A stretch of 64,000 nucleotides of DNA from Pipra filicauda (taxonomy: Eukaryota; Chordata; Aves; Passeriformes; Pipridae): the NCBI RefSeq assembly GCF_003945595.2, contig NW_024104302.1:1568408-1632407 (forward strand), in the 5' to 3' direction. The notes beneath the pieces are model-generated. The model did no database searches. It was not told where the DNA came from and saw only the letters and a list, made by a program, of their open reading frames with translations. Below, piece by piece: positions 24,481-37,800 of this stretch (the first letter of the stretch is position 1; each line of letters starts with the position of its first letter). The translations under genes and the position numbers were made by a program.

Positions 24481-26520
24481 CACATGTGCTCTATAGAATG
24501 TATTATAAATTATACCATGCATCCATTAACAAAATATACAAAGCTGACAGAAATATATCTTAAGCCTGAGCATACAGCATCTAAACCCTAGTAAAAAGTA
24601 ACCTAAAGGGAACAGCATCTCACGCTTGACATTTCAATCTGCAATAAAAGTGTTCCTCCTCAGGATGTTTTAGTTCTGTTAATTTATAGACACATTAACA
24701 TTCCAATTACGAAGGTACACACAGAGAGAACATGGGTCCTGCTGAGCCTGACAGATCCAAGCAAATAACCACACTACACTTCAAAGTGTCACCAGCTTCT
24801 GCATTGCATCCCTGTCCTTTCCTCCTCCTCGTTCTAGAGCTGGCATTAGTCAAAATATACTCAAAACAGCACATCCAAGTTAAAGTGGGGAAAGTTACAG
24901 AAGGATCTTTTAACTGGTCCACAGCACACAGTTGTACCGATGTACAGAGATGGGAAACACTGCAAAATAGTTCTACTGTATTTCAAAATAAACATTTAAG
25001 AGTGTATCTTCCACAATCTATAAAAATAGGTTTAAAACAAAAGTGGTATGATACATACATTTGTTTTCTTGAAGTATTTTAATGGTCTCTCTATGGGTAC
25101 TAAGTCTTTTAAAAAATTCCTACTGATAACGTGGTCAGTCACAATACTGACACCACTTCAGCTACATTGTGACAAAACAGAACACTTTAGTTTGAAGCAG
25201 GGGCAATATAAAGTATTTTAGGATCAATGGTCTCCTACACTGTCACCTACAGAGGGACTCAACTCTGAGGAATTATCTATGGATACCCCACTGCACAGCA
25301 GTGTCTGGTGCTCATTTCTTGTGATTCTTCAGAATCAAATCTCTCTCAGCACATTTATAAGGGAATTCTTAGATTTCCAGATTAAATATGGGCATCTAAA
25401 ACAAAATCCTTACAAGAAAATTGGATCCTACAAATGTGGCTATGGAAACACAGAAGCAGCTAGAACCATCAGAGGAGACTGTACACTTGAAAGTGCTTAA
25501 GTTAATGCATTTTTCAAACTCTAAAGTATAAAGTTACCCAATCCCTGCCTCAAGCACTCTTCCCATTACTAAACATTACCAGAATTTGTACTCCAATTCA
25601 GGTCTGGGTTTCTACACATTCTTGAACTTTCTATGTGGTATTAACAGAGTAAGACATTTGCACTATACTGAAAAAAAGATAAAGGTCATATTTTTAATAT
25701 TTTTATAAAGAGTCTGTAAAGATTCTTAGAAAGGCCTTTACTACCCTTGCACTCCATTTTTAACAAAATACTTTATGTAGGTTATACTTTTCTGTTAGAG
25801 ATCTGGTTTGCACTATCATTACTAGAGCTGGTTCAATTGCTGGTGGTAAATTCACTCTCCTGCTTCTTTCTGCTACAACAAACAACAACTTCCCTGGTAT
25901 TCATCAGTATAACTGCAGTTACACTTTTAGACTAGATTCAAGATGGCTTTTGTCTATGAATAACTTCTTTTTCTTAGAATAATTTGTAAGGTTTAAGTCT
26001 GTTACAATACCATCATGCATTGGAAAACCAATTACTAAATCATCAGAAGAAACAACTTGCTAGTTTTGGGCATCTCTTGTATATTCGTCAGGACTACGTT
26101 TTGCAACAGTATTTTACACTTATTCCTATTCCAAAGCTAGTCAAAAGTCAACAAAAATGTCCAGCTGCCTAAAAAAAGATTTTACAAACAGTAAAAGGGG
26201 AAGCTCTCATCTGGGTGCAAGTTTAGTTCTACAGGATTCCCTGATAAAAGGATTCGGTCTGAAATTAGAGACTTAAAGACTATCCATTTAACTATGAGGT
26301 TCAAATTACAATTGAAATTCTGGTGTCCAGTTCAAGAGATGCCATGACAAGGGCTGTTTGACATTTCCTTGAGAAAAAAAAAAGAGTCAAAACCTCAAAG
26401 AAAAGCCAAAGTTTTAATCACACCTCCAAACAGAAAGCAGCTGAGGAGCAGCCCTCTCCTGTTGTAGTGTTTAATGAGAGTTTACTCAATGAAGATGATT
26501 CCTCCCTCCACCAGGCAGGT
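24481..26520 (-). other. NBR1: probable NBR1 3'UTR
   Basis: About 2 kb of A/T-rich sequence between the NBR1 stop codon and the GC-rich DHX8 promoter, with no convincing ORF. The composition changes sharply near 24470. No canonical AATAAA was seen on the minus strand near the end; a variant AATACA is at about 24498-24503 (plus-strand tgtatt). Calling it NBR1 3'UTR is inference from position, strand and composition. Confidence 0.5.
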
Positions 26521-28858
26521 TCAGCATCTACTGCTGTACCAGTCACTGTTACTGATCTGAAGTAATTCAGTTACCACTTGAATCATATTATTGTTGTGTT
26601 TCTTCAGCAGCCTCAGGTTTAACTGCCTGTCACAGAATCCCATCTCACACAGGCTGGACAGCAGAGTGGCAGTCTGCTCTTCTGTAGCTGCAGGTTGCTG
26701 AAAACAAAAGATAGTAAAATCAGCTGAAAAAAGATAATTTATTATACTGGAATAGAATTGAGGCACAGAGACCCTTTGGGCCCCAATTAAGCCATTTATA
26801 TTCCCTTTCACTGCTCACTTACAAAGGTGAGTTACTACTCTTACATGATGCTACAAGAGAAATGCTTCCATCCTCATGGCATGGATTTCCCAGTCTGCTG
26901 GGCACAACATACCTCAGAGGGATGCCATCAAGCTTAATATTCTACCCTTACGTGAAGTCCTATATTGAATATTGTACATTTATAATGCACAGCTATAAAT
27001 TTAAGGTTGTGACTCTATGAATAATCTCATAGCATACAGGAAAGACATTTACCTGCTCAATAATGGGAGGTCCAGCAAATAATGCCTTGTAGGCAGAAGC
27101 AGCAACAGACAAAGCTCCTTTGACAAGTTCTCCTGCAATGCTGCTCCCTTGAGGGTACCTGTGGAGAGGCCAGGTCTTACTTTAGGGTCAGTTTGTTTCA
27201 GCAAAATGCAAATCTGTGCCTGTTGATGTGCCAGCTGTTGGAGAGAACAGCCCCTGATCCACAGGAATCAGCACTGTTTGGGAACTGAGCTATGCAGGAA
27301 GCTCATTCCTTTGTGGCTTTATGCTTTCCATAAAGTGACCTTTTGTAAAGAGTTAAGTGTTCTCACCTAGAAGAGAACACCCATGTGTGAAAGCTGTGCA
27401 CTGACACATCCATTCAGGCCAGAGTAACTTTCATTTGTTTTCCATAAATTCTAAGTCACTTAATATTCTGCTCAATGTTTTGCCTTATTCCTCCAGTCTC
27501 GGTATCTGAAGACACTTAATTTTATAGCTAACTTGCAAATCACCATTTTAAGAATCCTGAGATTTTCCAGAAAACAAACCCCACAGAAATTTAGAAGGAT
27601 TCAGCTTGAGCTTTTCATAAACTTTTGCTTGCCCATTTTCTTGCCAGATCCTGTAGATCTGCGTCCAAGTAGAAGCCAAAATCTTATAAAAACACAGCAT
27701 TATAAAATTCAGCATATTTCCTTTAAGAAGGGAGGCCTTTCTCCAAACTAATGTCTACGTGAAGTCTGTAAGCCAGTGCTTTTTCCTGGGTGCTAATTTA
27801 GCAGTACTCAGTTTAAAACAGTCACAGCTTCAGCATCATTACCTTGGGTATTCTGAGAACTTCTGTTTACTAGGGGGAAATTCAGAAGATCCTGGACCAT
27901 GACTGTCTTCACCACTGGGTTCTGGAAAAGGAATCAAAAATGTCAACAGGTCCAGTTAATGAGAAGCTGGAGAGATGCAGCTTATATACATAAATGGAAA
28001 GGAGTGGGACTCAGCATAACAAGACATCAAATTCAGTACTAGGCATAAGGAACAGGTGACAGCAATAGGATGCACTCTTTATTAAGTACTGTCAATACCT
28101 TCTCTTCGTATTTGATTATGAGGAGCAGAAGAGATATTCTCTGAAGCTGATATGTTTAGTTCCTGGAAGATATGATCCTGAAGAGGTGCAAGATTCCTGA
28201 AAACATAAAGCAGAGAAAATTACTTTTACTACTTTTATTCTACATGTACATACACAGGTAAGTCCAGATCAACAGATAAAAGAAAAAAACTTCACATGGT
28301 CCCTTCTCTCCCTGTCTTGCACTACTTAAGTCAGTGAGTTAAAAAGTTGCAGAATTTAAGGACATTCACCTCAGTATAAGACAAGACTTTTGTTACAACA
28401 ATTCTGTTTGGACACTGAACTTAAGCACAAGACCCTGCAGACTCTACACCAACACCAGCATCCTCATGTCATTCTTGTGCCCAAAGCATACCTTTGTGTC
28501 TGGGGTGAGGTGTCCACAGTCTCTGGGGTCAGTGGTACTGCAGCCAGCGTTTGGGAAGTTGACAAAATGTCACTGACCCTGTGGATCTGTGGCTGGCTTC
28601 CCACTTCAGGGCTTTCTGCTCCTGCTTCAAGTTCTCCTGTCTTTTCCAAACTGGGCTGAGAAAGAGCTGAACTATACATGGACTCGCCTAAAGGCCGACT
28701 TGTGTCAAAGCACTCAGGGAGAATAATGATATAATCCTCTGATGAAGCAGAGGAGCCTTGACTCTGAACATCATCTTTATCTTCCTCTTCCTCACAATTG
28801 TCAGTACCACTACAAGGGCTCGTGCTCTCAGCAGATGGTGGAAGGTCCCCTTCCTTCC
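26521..28858 (-). other. NBR1: LIR, amphipathic-helix and UBA exons of NBR1
   Basis: Exon 28492-28858 carries the acidic run CEEEEDKDD and the LIR core YIII, embedded in SSEDYIIILPECFDTSRPLG, which matches human almost exactly. Exon 27053-27158 encodes the membrane-binding J helix. The final exon 26521-26697 encodes the UBA with EMGFCDRQLNLRLLKKHN and ends DWYSSRC then TGA. These parts give ATG8 binding, membrane association and ubiquitin binding. Confidence 0.92.
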
Positions 28859-31800
28859 CTAAGGAAAAAAAGTGAGGTATTAGCATCACCCATTTTGTAT
28901 GGACAACAGAGACAGCATTGTCACAGCTGTAAGAGACAAGTACTTAGAAACAACTGTAAATCTTGGCTGATGCTATTAATGGTATAATTTGCTTTGTCTG
29001 TTGGGGGGAGGGTATAGTGTGAAAGAGTAAGTGATCTTAGTGTTAAGCCTATATAAATACAAATACACTGCTGATATTAATGCTTAAAATAAAAACAGGA
29101 ATAAGAGCTATACAGGGAACTTAAAAAAAGTTTTCAGCACCTAAATTACATACATTAGAAACAGGTCAGAGACAGTTATATGTACTGACTTCAAGCTACA
29201 TGTACAGAATATGGAGCCACCAGTCATGCCTAACATATGAGCACTTATTTATGGAACCTTTATGCCTCAGTTTCATTTTTTAGAAAAGCAGCTGTTCAAT
29301 TAGGTGCTTGTTCAGAGTACTGACACCAATTTTCTGATGTAATTATTCTCTTTGTGTAATTAGGATCAATTTCCTGGAACAGCCAGATGGTTTTACACCT
29401 TTTTTTTTTTGTAGCCCTTATTATTACAGCTTCATCTTAAATTCAAATCTATTTTACTTACCGCAGTAATTTTCCGTAATTAGCTCTGACTGATGAATCT
29501 TTGCTTCCTTTTTGGAAGTGGAATTAGTATTTATCACAGAAGATTCTTCATTTATCATATTGCAACTGAAGGAGTCTTGCAATGTTTGTAAAGAGTCTAA
29601 TAAAACAATCAGGAAAAACAATTTAATGTTATCACCACCTGAGCTGAGCAATCTGTGTCCCATGTCTGACTCCAAACAAGTCAAACCAGAGAAGGCAGCT
29701 GACAGAACTTACTCTGAAGGATTTTATTTTTTTTTTGTGGAGGCTTGTGGTCAGGTGCAGCATCCAGGGTCAGAGATCGAATCACAGTTTCACAGACAAA
29801 CTGAGTCCCACTCATATCTTCTTCCCCTTCCTCCTGGTTCAATGCATGCTCAGCTTTCACCTTCACCAGGGGAGAGTCCACAGGAAGGCAGTCTTCTGCC
29901 ACTCCTTGGGAAGGGAAATGTAATAGATTTTACTACCACCACAAGGCAATGTAACTATAAGAACAATTTTTTAGGCTAACCATGGCTAATATTGACTCTG
30001 CGTGTTAATTCTTCCTAAAAATGGAAAGATTTTTTAATTCAGTTCAAGTTGAACATCAAAGTGATTGAGAAGCACAGGGGGCCACACCTGGAGTGTTTTG
30101 AGTACAGCCTAATCTATAAAGGGCAAATTGTTAACTCTCCCAACAATTCTAGTGGCAAATTAATTCTAGACAAATTAAGAAAAGCATTTGAAAGGACTTT
30201 TTACAAGGGCATGCAGTAATAGAACAACAGGAAATGGCTTTAAACTCAAGGAGGGTACATTTAGATTAGATATTAGGCAGAAGTTCTTCCCTGTGAGGGT
30301 CATGAGGCCCTGGCACAGGTTGCCCAGAGAAGCTGTGGCTGCCCCATCCCTGGAAGTGTCCAAGGCCAGGTTGGACAGGGCCAAGAGCAACCTGGGCTGG
30401 TGGAAGGTGTCCCTGCCCGTGGCAGGGGGGTGGTTAGAACTGGATGATCTTTAAGGTCCCTTCCAACCCAAACCATTCTGTGATTCTATGGGTTGTATTT
30501 CTGAATCTAAATATATTATGCTCCAACCTCTACATTCAGGAGAGTAGCATCAGGCTACAGGTTCATGAGCCAAACAATCATTTGTTTTTCCAAAGAAAGA
30601 AAAGACAGTAGTTAGAATTCTTTTCAGACATCAGGTCTGTTGACTACACAGAAGTGACAATATCCTCCCTTCACCCCCAAGCTCCCCAGGACTACTGCTT
30701 ACCAGGAACTAGTTTAAATCCACTCCCCTCATTCTCCTCCTCTATCTGACCTAAGCCAGGTTTCTCCAGCAAGGGGCTGTCATGTGGCAAAGGGGACATG
30801 CATGGAGTCATGTCTGAAAAACACAGGGAGCAAAGATAATTGGCACTAAGGGAGTAGGAGCCTCCAGGTGTTAACATTTTAAGAAGTTATTCTTTTTAAG
30901 GGACTGAAGAAACTCAGTTATTTTGCAAGATAATTTGGTGAAATAAACAACTAACTTTGCATAACACTGCCACTGGTTGTGCAAAGAAAGTGGCAGCATT
31001 CTTCAACATCTGCAATGTTATGGTCTTGGGGATATGAAGGTGAAAAGAAGCCAATACTGAAAAATGCAAAGGATAGCTGGCTGTACTCAAGACAGAACAA
31101 GAGCCTTACCAACAGGAGTATTGTGTGGCACTCGCTCCAATTCCTGCACAATATTAATGTCCAACAGCTCAAAGGACAGCAAATCCTACATGAAGAAACA
31201 CCACACAAGTTTTCATCAGCAAACCCTAAAATGGAATCATATCTGTACTTGGCAGCACAGATCCCACTTGGTTCAAATAACATTTTGTTCCTCAGAGGGC
31301 ACTTTTCCCACAACATACACCCATGTCATAGGATGTGGTGCACAAATCAAGGCAGTGAGAGACAAAGTTAAGAATTCCCTTGTTAGGGGCCAGAGAAAGA
31401 GCCAAAGCTGACTCTTTTTTGAGAATCTTAATCTGTCCTGCACATACCTTCCACATAGTGACAGTCCCTGATACCAAACAGAAGAAAACAGCTCTGCCAT
31501 ATATAATGCAATACACTCTGTCTGAAAGTAGAGTGGCCAGTTCAGAGCTCAGAAGCTTTATTCTTATGGATGTCTACATACCTAGACATCAAACCCGAGA
31601 TGGTTTGCTTTATCTCTGTCTGAATTTCAGCACTTTACCTGTGCAGTGAGGAGATCAACAGACGGGATGTAAAATTCTCTCTCACTGGGCAGATTTTTGA
31701 TCTTTAAAGGAATAGTTGGCAGAGATACTTCAGCCTGCTCTGTGATCTCACCCATCAGTTGAGCACCTGCTTCTGTTTTTAAGGAAGCATCCTGCAAAAA

Positions 31801-34800
31801 CAAAAAAACAGTGTCCCAGAAGCCCCTTAGGCAGACAGTAAATAAAATAGTAGATACAATGTAAAGCCCGAATTTTTGTAAGCACTCAAGTAACTTGAAA
31901 GAGATTTAAAATAACTCATCTTAGAGGCCAAAAGGACAAGATCTAAGAAAGAGAAATTCTGCAGTGTTTCAGTTCAAAGAACTAGACAAATAGCTAAAGC
32001 AGACTGATAACTAATCTCATGCCTGTCAAAAAGAATAACCATTTTAGAACTTATAAATGCAATATATCTTGCATTTCTTTCCTATTAAAAATAGAATTTA
32101 AAAGGAAACAACTAAAAGAATCCCCTCAAATAGTTAGTAACACTCTGCCAAACAATACACAATGCTCCTTCTCCTAGGTAATTCAGAACTTCCCCAATAC
32201 CAGGTGAGTGACTTGCCTGTTTGGTGCTGGAACTGTTACTCTTCTGACAGGAGTCAGAATCCTTCCAATCACTTTCTGGATAGTCAGCAGCTGGAGAGGG
32301 ATCCACAACAATACTGCACCAGATCCTTGGCCCAAACTGTTCCCCTTTGTGTGACAGTCTCCAGTGAGAAGTGTAAGTTCCTTCAATATTAGGAGCTACA
32401 AACTCAACTGAAACAGTTCCCACTTGGCCCGATGGAAGGGATGGCACTAACACATCTTTTTTCTCAGAAGATGCCAAGGTCAGATTTCCCCACATAAGTT
32501 TCAGCTGAAATATACAACAGAAAAAGCCAAAAATTAACTCCTAGACAGCTCATTGTCCCAAAAGTCCCAGCTTGTGAATCAACAGGCCAAAGGAAATCCT
32601 AAATGGGTCCCCACAGAGAATTCACATGGAAGTATTATCTTCCAGAACTACTTTAGTGTGTAAAAGTAATAGCATAGGCAAGATACCTTTGTGTCTGAGC
32701 TCCATTCCACATTGCCAGTATTTTTCATTCGCCAGTGTTTGATAAACTTTGTTCCTGGTTGCAAGTGAGTGCCATCAGGCAAATTCTCATCCACAAATAC
32801 TGCACTTAGTGTTGGGACTATTGCTTGGAAGGGTTGATTAGGACTCCTGAGATTGAGGAAACAACAAAAAATACACCAAAACTGAAGAAGTTCAGCTGCC
32901 AATTAATGTTAATCTGACTCTTAAATGCCCTAAATAGAAGAGATGAATTAAAGAAACTAAAACTATACAAGTTTTACACTGTACATTCATAACCCTAAGG
33001 GAATAGGAAATGCAAAGTGATTGCCTGCAAAGGCTGCTGTCTAATGAACCTCAGCCTGAGAGCACACAAAGAAAAAAGAGCATTGAACATCATAAGTACA
33101 CAGAATGCACTTGACCTTAAGCAGACACACTTAATAAAGCAGGAAGATACAGACTTCTTAAAAACTGGCAGCAAGGTTCATTTTTGCTGTATGCACATGC
33201 ATGTGTATATAATCCTAGGCACTCCCCTTCCTCCTAAACCTAGATAAATCAGTAAGTTTCTGCTAATAACCATCAGTAACTTTTTTCCTTCTCCTGGGAG
33301 AGCTCCTCCCAATTAAAAACACTCCACCTTGCAAATAAAAAATTCTCACAGGATCCAGTGACAAATCATACTTTGAATGAGCAACTTCATAACCTTCCTC
33401 CACTTTAACTTGGTCTCATCACAAAAGGTCAGACAGCACAACTACCAGATCCTCAGCTAACAACATCTCTTACAGGAAGGTGTTAGGTTGGAGACTCTCA
33501 GATTTCAGAGTAGGTGAGCTGCTCGTTTCCAATACATGGACAGAGTTCCACAGATGAATTTTCCTGTGCAATTTTAGCTGCTTTTTGAGCTCTCGGACCT
33601 CTGCTTTTCGCTGTTTCTTTTCTGCTCGTAATCTTTGCTTCTCTGCCTTCAGAAATCTTTTGTCCATCTGTTTCTGGAGCCTGCAGAGAGAATAAGACAC
33701 ACAATTCAATACATTGAATTGGCCAGAATTTAGGTTTAGTCAGCAGAGTCTTAGTCTCAAGGGAACACTTCAGGAAATGTCTCAGGCTTCTAGACTGGAT
33801 ACCAAATAATTTCCAAAGAACATCCTCAGAGTTGCTTGTGGAACTAGTTTGAATGGTCTCAGTGAAAGAGCAAAGGCAAATACAGAGTGCTCAAAGAAAA
33901 AGCAAGCTTTCAAAGTTTGCTATCCATCTATGACACAAAAGTCTGTATTTTCTATTTTATTATTAAAAATAATAAAAGATTTGTGACTTAGGCCCTTTAA
34001 AAGTACGTAGCTATTTTGAGCTACACACAATAAAGTTTGAGTACCATTTCTCGTTCTCTCTAAAATAAAAGCTGAACATCAACCTCAATACAGGTGTTTC
34101 CGTTTGCTATCAGGACAATCTTGTCAGGTACTGGCAGGTGGGTTTTTTTTACCTGACTTGCTCCAGAGTGGCAGGAAGGCGTGGTGGGAGCTCTGCAGGG
34201 CTGTAATTCTCAGCAGTGCAGAGGACGGGCCTGCGCAGCTTTAACAAGACGTGGTTTGGATCATGGGCATATGTTCCTGCTTCACACTCTTCACAGATAT
34301 TGTAGGCTGGACAAAGGCTGCAAAGCAGAAGAGACAGAATGTTACCAAGAGGCAAAGAATTTCTGCAGAGAAACAACTCTGTGTCACGCTACCAGTGTAG
34401 GCAGTGCCCAAATGACAGCACCTGGTTGTCCAACTTATACATCGATATTGGGAGCCATCTGGAATACCCAGATGATTCTCTCTCTTCTGGGCAAAACTGC
34501 AACACAGTCCCCACTTCCTTCTTGAACACACATTGAAAAAAATTGATGCTTCCTTTAGCAAAATGACTAAAATTGTTGCTACAAAGGATAGAACATTTTA
34601 CTGAAATCCAGTGCCAGCACCATACTTATGAAAATACAGAGGCTAAGTCAACAAGTACTCAGGGTTGCAAAGCAGATGGTCCTACAGGAACAGGACTGAT
34701 AAAAAACAGGCTCTCATCTCCTGTCAGCAAGAGAAAAAAAAGAATCCAAAGAAAAACCCTGTTACGATTTCATCCACTGCTTCTGCCCAGTCCCAAAACA

Positions 34801-37800
34801 CTTACCTTTACAGCAGTTGCCTCACTTGAATAAAACCCTCACTTTTAAACACCTCACTTAAGACATTCATCAATACCTATTTCATATTATTAAACTGACA
34901 AGCCAGATCATTAAAAAAAGCATGATCTGCCTTAGTTTCATTGACTCTCAGAGCCAAACAAAGCATTACTGTAGGCTGGTGGTTACAAGGTTTGCTTTTT
35001 TGTTTAGTTAACCGAGCAAAACATTTTCCTTTACAACTACTGCATCTTACGTGCAAATAAGGTAAAGAGTGATGGTGAATAGAGCAGGTGTTAAGAAGTT
35101 CTCTCACTTTATCACCTTTGCTCGAAATAGTATTAATCTTGCTTTTATGCAGATGAAGTCCAGTCACCACAGGAGACGTTACATACTAACATTCTGAAAG
35201 GCACAGCAGGCTGCTGGTTAGAGATCTAGAAGTCTGAGACCCCAAGGCAGTTCCTGAGGCTCACCCACAGGCCCTCCAGGACAGGTTTCCCACGCTGCCA
35301 TGGCACTGTACCTGCACTGGTAGCGCACCCCGACGATCCGGGCCTGGCAGTTGCAGCAGGAGATCAACCAGTCACAGGGGCTGCCCTCCGCAGGGGGAGG
35401 TGCTGCTGCAGCCGAGCTCTCAGCCAAGTCTGCAGGCTGATTGCTATGAACAAGCTTCTCATACAGCTTCTGCTCCAGCTTCTCGACAGTCTCCTTAACC
35501 ACTTGTTCCCTGAACTAGAAAGAAATTGAAGTGGTCATGGGTGAGACCCACCCGCACGGTTTGAAAAGTCGCGTTACGTTTTCTCAGGTCTCACAACCCG
35601 TAAGTCAGTAGTTCAGAACCCACTTCCCACACACCCAGCACATTCTACAGGAAATTAAACAAATATCCCATTCCAGAGGATTTTTATTTTAGAAAATACC
35701 AGCCCAGAGCTTTTAAAAAGGCAAGTTAAAAATCACATACTTGTGCTTACAATATTAAGGTTCTTCTTCCATAACCTTGCATGAAGGGAAGGAAACTCAT
35801 CTCCAAAACAATTATCACAACTCCCAAACCCTTCTGGAGTCTCTACCATTAAATTCTGATTTGTCTATCAGGGATGTTTTAGACATAACCATGAACTTCC
35901 CCTATCTTTAGTTTGCATGAAAAGGTGGCAAAGAAAGAAAGGAAACTCTAGAAAAAAAAGCTTAAAGATAAATGCACATCCTACTGTACACTGAACCTTT
36001 CAGTTTCAAGAACTCGTTAGCTAATGAATTCTTAGTGATGGTATCAAACTGCTTCTCAGTGATGTTTATTAGCTATTCAAAACAAGTTAACAACCACATT
36101 TTAATTGTTGGTAATTGTCAGTGGCTTCCTGGAAGTATTTACGCGAAGTGAACAGTCAAGAAAAGCAAGGTCATTAAACGCTCTGCTTTCAATCCCAGGA
36201 AACCATATCTATTGCCCTGCTGAAACTGGACAATCAAGAGTCTACAACAGCAACACTACTCCTATTCCATGCTCTCCCATGATGAGGGGTCTGGAGTTCC
36301 TAGGGCTTTCTGGATTCTATCATGGGAGCAACTTAAAACTACACTCAAAACTAATCAAATGCATAACCCAAACAATCCACTTTTCACCAGGGGCATGGAT
36401 CAAGCTGTGCTGACAGCAACTGTGTTGAGATGTCTAGAGTTAGGTATTACAAGGAACTCTTCCACCCACAACTTCTTATGCATTTCTTTAGGAATACCAA
36501 CACTTGCAAGACAATGCACTTACTGTTTCTAAGTAGCTTGTAAACCATTCTGGAGGATTTTCACTTGTGCTTCCTGTTTGTGTCTGATTTAACTTCTGCT
36601 GGGGGAAAAAACCAAACCAAACAAACAAAAAGCATGCAAAGCTGAAAAAAACATCCTCAATACAGCAAGTTAACCACTGAAATAGCTCTCAAGCATCTCT
36701 ATAAAAAAAAATTTAAATTTCTTCAGAAAACAGTGGAGAAGCAACACAAGGTAACCACTGACATTTTCCTGAAAGATTTCTGCTTCATTGGCACTTGAGT
36801 GTAATTACACACCAAATCCAAAGTAGTCAAGTATACAAAAGTTATTAGAAGGCAATGAGGGCTTCAGGAGACCAATTACTTTGTTTATCAAAATATTTAA
36901 GAATGGTCAACATGAAAGCATCTGTATTTCTAAAACACCTGTATTTCTAAAGGCAGCATCAAACTATCCTCTTGAAAATTCAAACTATTAGGTGAGCTTC
37001 AGTGGGTGCAGGTAGCTGAAAACAGAGACCAACCTCTGAACTCAGTTTTGATGTATGAGTAAAGAGGATAATAAGTCCATAAAGTGAATTACACTTACTA
37101 ATTCTTTGTTTTAATTAATACATAATGCAGCTCTAGCTCCTACCTGAATGGTCAGCTCCTTGTCATCTTTTAATTCTTCCTGTAATCCCTGAGCCAGCAT
37201 GGAATAGCATAAAAGAGGTTTCTTCTCATCTTTCAGAAGCATCAGCTTTTCTGTCACAGTTTTTTCAGGTACTTGCAAACCACAAGCAGGGTTTCTTTCA
37301 TAGGCATTCATCTGAAGTTGATTTCCTTGTTTAACTGCAATCTAAATAAACAGTACACACATACACCACATTTTCCACTTTCAATCAGCATACAAAATCT
37401 GTAAAAATACAGCACTGCACTACATCAGAGAGAACAGGGGAAAGATGGGGAAAGACTAACAGACAAAAAGAAAACAGAGATGCCAAGATATTCAAGCTAT
37501 TGTCCAAAGCTAGAAAACTGAGCTATCTGGATTTCCATGGGCCAGGTAATTCTGGTATTTTCTCTGCTACATCAATTTTCATCGGAGAACAATGAATATA
37601 TTGAAAAAGTCAAAGAGAGCATTTACCTTCAGAGCTTCTTCATATTCCTCTAAAGAAAAAGAGAAAAATGTGAATTTTCCCTGTCTCAAACAGATACAAA
37701 TTTAGCACACAGTATTTAGGGAGTCTTACACCACAAGAAGTCTCCATTACCTTCTGTAAATTCTTTTAAAGTAGTGCTGCTGAAAGAAAAAAATTGTATA

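Noticed and set aside
30951..31516. Overlapping ORFs of about 115-130 codons on both strands
   Set aside because: They overlap the NBR1 exon 31110-31185 in other frames, or lie in its introns, and show no family similarity.
32160..32216. Continuation of the NBR1 FW exon to a GT donor at about 32204
   Set aside because: Using that donor shifts the frame relative to the exon at 31791. The GC donor at 32216 keeps frame and matches the GC-donor consensus.
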